From Clostridia bacterium (GTDB taxonomy: Bacteria; Bacillota_A; Clostridia; Christensenellales; Aristaeellaceae): DNA of 25,248 bases. The stretch is from positions 1 through 25,248 of the forward strand of contig JAGBBE010000119.1 of the NCBI GenBank assembly GCA_017938645.1. The letters run 5' to 3'. Below, piece after piece: positions 21,030-25,248 of this stretch. The number at the start of each line of letters is the position of its first letter. The stretch's first letter is position 1. A program made the position numbers and the translations under genes. The notes beneath the pieces were generated by a model that saw only the letters and a list, made by a program, of their open reading frames with translations, was not told the DNA's origin and did not search any database.

Positions 21030-22169
21030 TCAGAAGGTATCCGGCGTGGCCACAGCCATGGGCAGCGGGAACCACCCTGCGGGTGTGGAAACGGCGGGAG
21101 CGGAGAAACGGTTGTGGCTGAAGAGCAGATGCACGCCTTCCTCCATGGTAAGCGTGAGGTCGGCTTCTTCGTCAGTGGGTTCTACCGTCACTTCGCCGCC
21201 GGCAACCTGGATTTTCAGCGTCGGATGGTCGGCGAGCTTCATTTTCAGCACGCCGTCAGCAAGCGGTTCAAGGCTGTTCTTCAGCTTCATGTAAGCACGG
21301 ATGACGCGATCCGGCTTGTACAGGCGCACCATCATGCTGTCGTGGCCGGTGGAATAGCCCTCAGCAAAGCTGGCAAGGAAACGGTTGAGGGAGACGCAGT
21401 AGGGCGCGGCGGCAATGTGAAGCTTGCTGAGTCCTCGCTTGACCCACCAGGACTTTACTGCCTGCGGCAGCAGAGAGTCATCCGCCATCACCAGTTCGCT
21501 TACGCTGTCCCCGTTTTTGGACGAAACCAGATAGCCGACGGGTTTGCCGTTCTCCAGAATGATCCACGGCTCGGACCAGTAGCTGCGGCAGGCGGGCACG
21601 AAATCATCCATCGTGCGGGCGCCGCTGACGGGCTGGTGATTGTACATCTCCAGCGCAGCGGAAACGTGCGCGCTGTCTTCCGTCAGTTTTTCAAAATCCA
21701 GCGCGGGCTCCACGTCGCGAAGTCCGTGACGCACAGTGGGAGCGCTCACGTAATAGCGGTAGTGACATCCGCAGTGGTAGAAACCGTGATATTCATAGCG
21801 CTGGCGCTGACCGCCCAGCAGAAGCATATCCAGCCCGGTCTCGGCAGCGCGATCCAGCTGCATCTGCACCAGCTTCTTCATTACGCCGGAGCCGCGCTCA
21901 TGACGGTGAACGGCCATGGAGCCCAGGTAACCGGCATGCAGTGTTTCGCCAGCCATCACCTGCGTTACCGGATAACTGCCCAGCACGCCGCGAACGCGGC
22001 CATCGCCCACGGCAATGGCATGCACAGAGCTGAAGTCGCGTCCCTTGCCGTAGCACTTGGGCAAAATCTCCTCAAAGTCATGAGGCGTGCCCACATGGGA
22101 AAAAACCAGATCAATGCAGTCAATCAGATCCGGCATATCCCCGGGAGTTGCAAAACGGTATTCGAGCAT
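21030..22169 (-). CDS. Eis-like GNAT acetyltransferase with C-terminal SCP2-like domain
   Basis: A 379-residue protein with the three-part build of Eis-type acetyltransferases. The N-terminal GNAT domain (about 1-140) has YLGSMAVHRHERGSGVMKKL, in which RGSG is the acetyl-CoA loop, and then LLLGGQRQRYEYHGFYHCG. A second degenerate GNAT-like domain follows (about 140-270), and the last 100 residues (ADGVLKMKLADHPTLKIQVA, EVTVEPTDEEADLTLTM) look like the sterol-carrier-like domain of this family. Mycobacterial Eis acetylates aminoglycosides and protein lysines; for clostridial members the substrate is not known. ATG 22169 is chosen because AAAGGA lies 8 bases away; ATG 22178 overlaps the upstream stop as ATGA and is the alternative. 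Co-transcribed with the hydrolase gene. Confidence 0.9.
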   Translation of the reverse strand: MLEYRFATPGDMPDLIDCIDLVFSHVGTPHDFEEILPKCYGKGRDFSSVHAIAVGDGRVRGVLGSYPVTQVMAGETLHAGYLGSMAVHRHERGSGVMKKLVQMQLDRAAETGLDMLLLGGQRQRYEYHGFYHCGCHYRYYVSAPTVRHGLRDVEPALDFEKLTEDSAHVSAALEMYNHQPVSGARTMDDFVPACRSYWSEPWIILENGKPVGYLVSSKNGDSVSELVMADDSLLPQAVKSWWVKRGLSKLHIAAAPYCVSLNRFLASFAEGYSTGHDSMMVRLYKPDRVIRAYMKLKNSLEPLADGVLKMKLADHPTLKIQVAGGEVTVEPTDEEADLTLTMEEGVHLLFSHNRFSAPAVSTPAGWFPLPMAVATPDTF

Positions 22170-22174
22170 CGTTC

Positions 22175-23218
22175 TCATCCTTTTGTGTATTCAGCATAGA
22201 GCGCGTTGTGCATCCGGCGGCGGAAGGCAAACAGCGCCGTGCTTTCGCGGGTGGGATGCACGCGGTTGGACAGCAGCACCGCCCAGAAGCCGGTGTCCGG
22301 ATCAATCGCCAGACAGGTGCCGGTGAATCCGGTGTGTCCAAAGGATGTGGGGGGCATGAGCTCGCCCATGTAGCACATCGGCGTGCCGCTGAGATGGAAG
22401 CCGAGGCCGCGGCGCACCTCTCCGTCGGCGGAGGCGGCGTGGCAGCGGATGGCGGTTTTCATCAGGGCAGGCGAGAGGAAGCCGTCGCCCATGCGGGAGA
22501 GCATCTGCGCAAAGATGATCATGTCGCTAATATCGGAGAAAACGCCGGCATTGCCGGAGTTTCCGCCGAGGAAGCGGGCGTTTTCATCATGCACTACGCC
22601 CACCCAGGCCTTGCCGGTTACAGGATCGACTTCTGTGGCGGCGATGTTGTCGCCGGTGGGGCAGTAGCAGGTGTGATGCATGCCCAGAGGCTCAAAGACC
22701 ATTTCGCGGGCAAGCTCCTTGAGAGGCTTGCCGTAAAGGGATTCCAGCGCAAATCCCAGCGTGATGTAGCCCATGCAGCTGTAAACCGGGGTCTCGCCGG
22801 GCTTGTGATCAAGTTCGCTGTCCAGCAGCGCCCGCAGCGCCTGGTCGGGAGAGTCCAGCAGACGATCCAGACGGATTTCTGCCTTAAGGCCAGAGGTGTG
22901 TGTCATGAGGTGGAAGATGTTGATGCTCTTCTTATCCTCAGGAACGTCCTCAAAGAAACGGGTGATCGGGTCGTACAGCGACAGATCGCCTGCTTCCAGA
23001 GCCTTGAAGGCAACCATGGTAGTACCGAGAATTTTGGAAAGGGAAGCCATGTCATATCGCGTTTCTTTTGTAACTTCGGGCCCGTTTTCCGCGATTTTTC
23101 CGATGCAGGAAAGTGCGTATACGTGCTCTCGGTCCCCGCACGCCGCGACAGCGCCGGGATAGGCACCCTGTTGGAGACCCTTTTGAAGCAGGGAATCCAG
23201 TAAATATTGCATATCCAT
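22175..23218 (-). CDS. Serine beta-lactamase-fold hydrolase (class C/esterase family)
   Basis: A 347-residue protein of the beta-lactamase/DD-peptidase-like serine hydrolase family. Motif 1 Ser-X-X-Lys is MASLSKILGT (about residue 59-62 for SLSK), the Tyr motif is PVYSCMGYITLG (Tyr-Ser-Cys), and motif 3 is FGHTGFTG (His-Thr-Gly). FEPLGMHHT is the typical EPLGM segment. No signal peptide is present, so it is probably a cytosolic esterase or peptidase and not a resistance enzyme. The start at ATG 23218 has no ribosome site; the promoter is placed so that transcription would begin on the ATG itself (see promoter entry). A second ATG at 23212 is also possible. The frame ends four bases into the alternative start of the Eis-like gene. 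Confidence 0.9.
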   Translation of the reverse strand: MDMQYLLDSLLQKGLQQGAYPGAVAACGDREHVYALSCIGKIAENGPEVTKETRYDMASLSKILGTTMVAFKALEAGDLSLYDPITRFFEDVPEDKKSINIFHLMTHTSGLKAEIRLDRLLDSPDQALRALLDSELDHKPGETPVYSCMGYITLGFALESLYGKPLKELAREMVFEPLGMHHTCYCPTGDNIAATEVDPVTGKAWVGVVHDENARFLGGNSGNAGVFSDISDMIIFAQMLSRMGDGFLSPALMKTAIRCHAASADGEVRRGLGFHLSGTPMCYMGELMPPTSFGHTGFTGTCLAIDPDTGFWAVLLSNRVHPTRESTALFAFRRRMHNALYAEYTKG

Positions 23219-23224
23219 ATGAGA

Positions 23225-23253
23225 ATTGTACTTGCAAAATATGCGATTGTCAA
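23225..23253 (-). promoter_or_regulatory. Promoter of the hydrolase gene, predicting a leaderless transcript
   Basis: Minus-strand TTGACA (23248-23253), 17-base spacer, TACAAT (23225-23230). The usual 7-base distance places +1 at 23218, exactly the A of the ATG. No purine-rich ribosome site lies near the start, which agrees with leaderless translation. Confidence 0.75.
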
Positions 23254-23260
23254 ATACAAT
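23232..23260 (+). promoter_or_regulatory. Promoter of the double-SIS protein, interleaved with the opposite promoter
   Basis: TTGCAA (23232-23237), 17-base spacer, TACAAT (23255-23260). Predicted start near 23267. Its span overlaps the divergent promoter 23225-23253 for 22 bases, so the two should exclude each other. Confidence 0.7.
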
Positions 23261-23325
23261 ATAGATACATGGAAACTTTCATACTTCCATAAAAAACGCA
23301 AAATACAAGAAGGAAGGTAGCCACC

Positions 23326-25098
23326 ATGCAGGATCACAAGCAGGCAGCCAAAGACTTTATTGAAAATGAGAAGCAATTCCATCTGGGCGCGATTCCCACG
23401 GAACAGTCCAATCCTCTGACCCGTGGCCTGTCCACCAAGATCAAGCGCGATACCGCCGAGGGCGTCAAGACCATTCTGGCCGCTGACAAGTACATTCCCG
23501 AAGTGTCCGCCAAGTGCTTCGAGAGCGAAGCGTTCAAGAACCTGGTCAAGGATCTTCGCCGCTGCATCGACGAACGCCGTCGTTTCCATTTCTCCTCTGT
23601 AGGCGCTTCCGGCCGTATGGCTCTGCAGCTGGACTCTACCTGGCGTCTGTTCTGGACCGATATGGTCACCAAGCTGCCTCTCCGCGCCAAGGAGTGGGTT
23701 GAGATCGCCGAGTGCTCCAACAGCTTCATGACCGGCGGCGACCGCGCCTGCGTCCGTTCCGTTGAAAACTTCGAAGACTACCAGACCTTCGGCGCTCAGC
23801 AGACCGTTGATTCCGGCGCTACCCCCGGCGACGTGCTGGTCGTTCTGGCCGAGTGCAGCCTGTCCTCCTCCACCATCGGCTCTGCCGTCAAGGGTGCTGA
23901 GATGGGCATCGCTACCTATTATCTCTACTGCAATCCCAAGGAGGTCCTCTGCGAGCACCTCGAGCGCGCCCGCAAGGTCTTCTCCACCCCCGGCATCACC
24001 TTCCTGCCCCTGTTTGTTGGCAACATGGCCGTGGCCGGTTCCACCCGTATGCAGGTGACCACGGTTGAGCTGCTGGTCGCGGGCGTGGCCCTCGAGCTGG
24101 CTGCCTGGGAGTGGCTGAAGGACAACCTGACCGAAGAAGAACTGGCTGCTGTTGGCGCTGGCGCTCTGGAGCCCGCCGAGTACGCCGCTCAGTTTGAAAA
24201 CTGCGTCAAGCAGCTCGCCAGCGGCGAAGCGCTTGCCGGTATGGCCAAGGCTGTTGAGTACGAAGCCGACACCTACACCAACAAGGGTCTGATCACCTAC
24301 ATCACCCATGACTATCTGCAGGATATCCTCACTGACACCACCGAGCGTCAGCCCACCTTCACCCTGCCGCCTTTCCGCCGCACCGACGACCACACCAGCC
24401 CGCTGAGCTGGGCTTATGCCAAGGATCCGCTGTATCCCGCTTCCATCGCGTGGCAGCACATCATCCGCCGTCCCCTCAAGGGTCTGGACTGGTCTGTTGA
24501 ACTGTACAAGGAAATGAACGCCGCTCAGTCCATCATCGACAATCCTCCGGAAGTCGGCTCCGATCAGCTGAGCTTCTACGATCTGGGCAACAGCGACGAC
24601 GCCACCCGCTACAGCCAGCATCCCGCCCGTCTGGTTCTGGTTGATATCGACGGCCGCAGCGCTCACAACGGCTGCGTGGAATGGTACAAGGAGAACCTGC
24701 CCAAGTACGACGGCGGTCTGGTTCTGCGCATGGGCGACATCCCCGAAGAAAAGATCTGCGAAAACGAACTGCGCGTGCCCGTTGAGCTGTCCCACACCAT
24801 CATGGAGATTCTGCCCCATCTGATGGTCAAGCTGGCCTTCAACCTGCTCTCCACTGCCACCATGGCCAAGATGGGCCGCGTGTGGTCCAACTGGATGATC
24901 CAGGTGCTGCCCACCAACAAGAAGCTCATCGACCGCTCCACCCGCGTAATCGCCGAGCTGGCTCACATCCCCTACGAGCAGGCCTGCGAAGAGTTCTTCT
25001 ACAGCTACCTCAACCGTCCCAAGGATCAGGAATACCGCGAGAGCTATGTTGTGGAAACCCTCAAGCGTCTTGGCGTTGATCCTGACGCGGAAGTCTGA
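23326..25098 (+). CDS. MurQ/GCKR-like double-SIS sugar-phosphate protein
   Basis: A 590-residue protein, about twice the length of MurQ (N-acetylmuramate 6-phosphate etherase). Residues 24-250 follow MurQ: IPTEQSNPLTRGLST, FHFSSVGASGRMAL (GAGTSGR in MurQ), GGDRACVRSVENFEDYQ, LYCNP and GSTRM at 239-242. After about 250 extra residues, 500-545 again match the MurQ C-terminus (VKLAFNLLSTATMAKMGRVW, then SNWMIQVLPTNKKL). This layout is that of the animal glucokinase regulator GCKR, with two sugar-isomerase (SIS) domains. The MurQ Glu in the DASECPPT segment is absent here (LDSTWRLFWTDM), while the VEGAED Glu is retained, so etherase activity is doubtful. ATG 23326 follows AAGGAAGG. Codons are strongly biased to GCC, CTG, AAG and TCC, suggesting high expression. 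Ligand unknown. Confidence 0.85.
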   Translation: MQDHKQAAKDFIENEKQFHLGAIPTEQSNPLTRGLSTKIKRDTAEGVKTILAADKYIPEVSAKCFESEAFKNLVKDLRRCIDERRRFHFSSVGASGRMALQLDSTWRLFWTDMVTKLPLRAKEWVEIAECSNSFMTGGDRACVRSVENFEDYQTFGAQQTVDSGATPGDVLVVLAECSLSSSTIGSAVKGAEMGIATYYLYCNPKEVLCEHLERARKVFSTPGITFLPLFVGNMAVAGSTRMQVTTVELLVAGVALELAAWEWLKDNLTEEELAAVGAGALEPAEYAAQFENCVKQLASGEALAGMAKAVEYEADTYTNKGLITYITHDYLQDILTDTTERQPTFTLPPFRRTDDHTSPLSWAYAKDPLYPASIAWQHIIRRPLKGLDWSVELYKEMNAAQSIIDNPPEVGSDQLSFYDLGNSDDATRYSQHPARLVLVDIDGRSAHNGCVEWYKENLPKYDGGLVLRMGDIPEEKICENELRVPVELSHTIMEILPHLMVKLAFNLLSTATMAKMGRVWSNWMIQVLPTNKKLIDRSTRVIAELAHIPYEQACEEFFYSYLNRPKDQEYRESYVVETLKRLGVDPDAEV

Positions 25099-25140
25099 GA
25101 ATCGTAAATCTTATCCATCAAAAAAACAACCGCGGCAATT

Positions 25141-25248
25141 TGGACTGTACCCCAAAGAACAAACAAAGAAAAGAAAAACCCTGAAGTAGAATAAGATCAG
25201 TTTATGCGGCCTTGCTTCTGAATTCAACAGGAGTAAGGCCGTTTTTGA
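25141..25248 (-). mobile_element. Right end of an IS3-family insertion sequence, continues beyond window
   Basis: The sequence from 25141 begins TGGACTGTACCCCAAA, which has the TG-start and C-run of IS3/IS150-group terminal inverted repeats, and then a transposase tail is encoded towards it on the minus strand. The element extends past 25248. The other end and the target duplication are outside the window; bases just before 25141 (CAATT) should contain the duplicated target. Confidence 0.75.
25202..25248 (-). CDS. IS3-family transposase OrfB, last 14 codons only
   Basis: Read on the minus strand, the window ends with codons for KNGLTPVEFRSKAA and a TAA stop (25202-25204). This is the typical end of the IS3/IS150-group integrase-core transposase (family form: LKGLTPVEYR, then a few residues). 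Only the C-terminal tail is in the window; whether the gene is intact cannot be seen. Confidence 0.75.
   Translation of the reverse strand, partial: KNGLTPVEFRSKAA

Noticed and set aside
22175..23218. Beta-lactamase resistance gene
   Set aside because: Although the Ser-X-X-Lys, Tyr and His-Thr-Gly motifs are present, there is no export signal and the EPLGM esterase-type features dominate, so a resistance call is not supported.
22903..24966. Minus-strand 687-codon open frame over the double-SIS gene
   Set aside because: Shadow of the strongly codon-biased plus-strand gene, crossing two promoters.

Overview
The window looks like a chromosomal segment of a Gram-positive-type anaerobe of class Clostridia, probably gut or rumen associated. 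The evidence is moderately GC-rich DNA with GGAGG ribosome sites almost everywhere, sigma-A-type promoters with 17-base spacers, a T-box leader, DegV, LrgAB, YccF, XRE/membrane-protein pairs, and cytosolic xylo-oligosaccharide metabolism. I lean weakly towards Christensenellales/Oscillospirales; there is no rRNA or marker gene to settle it. No tRNA, rRNA, CRISPR array or prophage is visible. One IS3-family element enters at the right edge.

Layout. 1-6.3 kb (minus strand) is a sugar-uptake region: a small lipoprotein cut by the window edge, then an ABC importer transcribed ATPase > permease > permease > binding protein from a clear promoter at 5049-5077, and upstream of it a GH8 enzyme of the reducing-end xylose-releasing (Rex) type without a signal peptide. 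Together they suggest import of xylo-oligosaccharides and their trimming in the cytosol. 6.3-9.8 kb (minus) is a 1162-residue secreted protein made of ten SdrD-B/CNA-B-like modules. 9.9-11.4 kb (minus) holds a cysteine-rich protein of unknown function and a secreted ComEC-like metallo-beta-lactamase-fold protein.

11.5-13.4 kb (plus) carries uppP (undecaprenyl-diphosphatase) and a DegV protein, facing a YccF membrane protein across a bidirectional terminator. 13.9-14.6 kb (plus) is a small XRE regulator plus membrane protein, with two near-identical 22-base sites bracketing the promoter. A 200-base cluster of five hairpins follows. 14.8-17.7 kb (minus) is an apparent operon icd-lrgA-lrgB-cytidylate-kinase-like.

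17.8-21.0 kb (plus) is the most interesting part: a strong promoter and a T-box tRNA-sensing leader control a single polypeptide that joins an XRE DNA-binding domain, a cupin domain and a complete acyl-CoA synthetase, followed 14 bases later by a GNAT acetyltransferase. This arrangement predicts an amino-acid-starvation-controlled acid activation step whose enzyme may also be a DNA-binding regulator.

21.0-23.2 kb (minus) has an Eis-like acetyltransferase and a serine beta-lactamase-like hydrolase whose promoter predicts a leaderless mRNA. 23.3-25.1 kb (plus) encodes a 590-residue MurQ/GCKR-like double-SIS protein from a promoter interleaved with the former. The last 108 bases are the right end of an IS3-family element, which seems to have landed inside the terminator of that gene.
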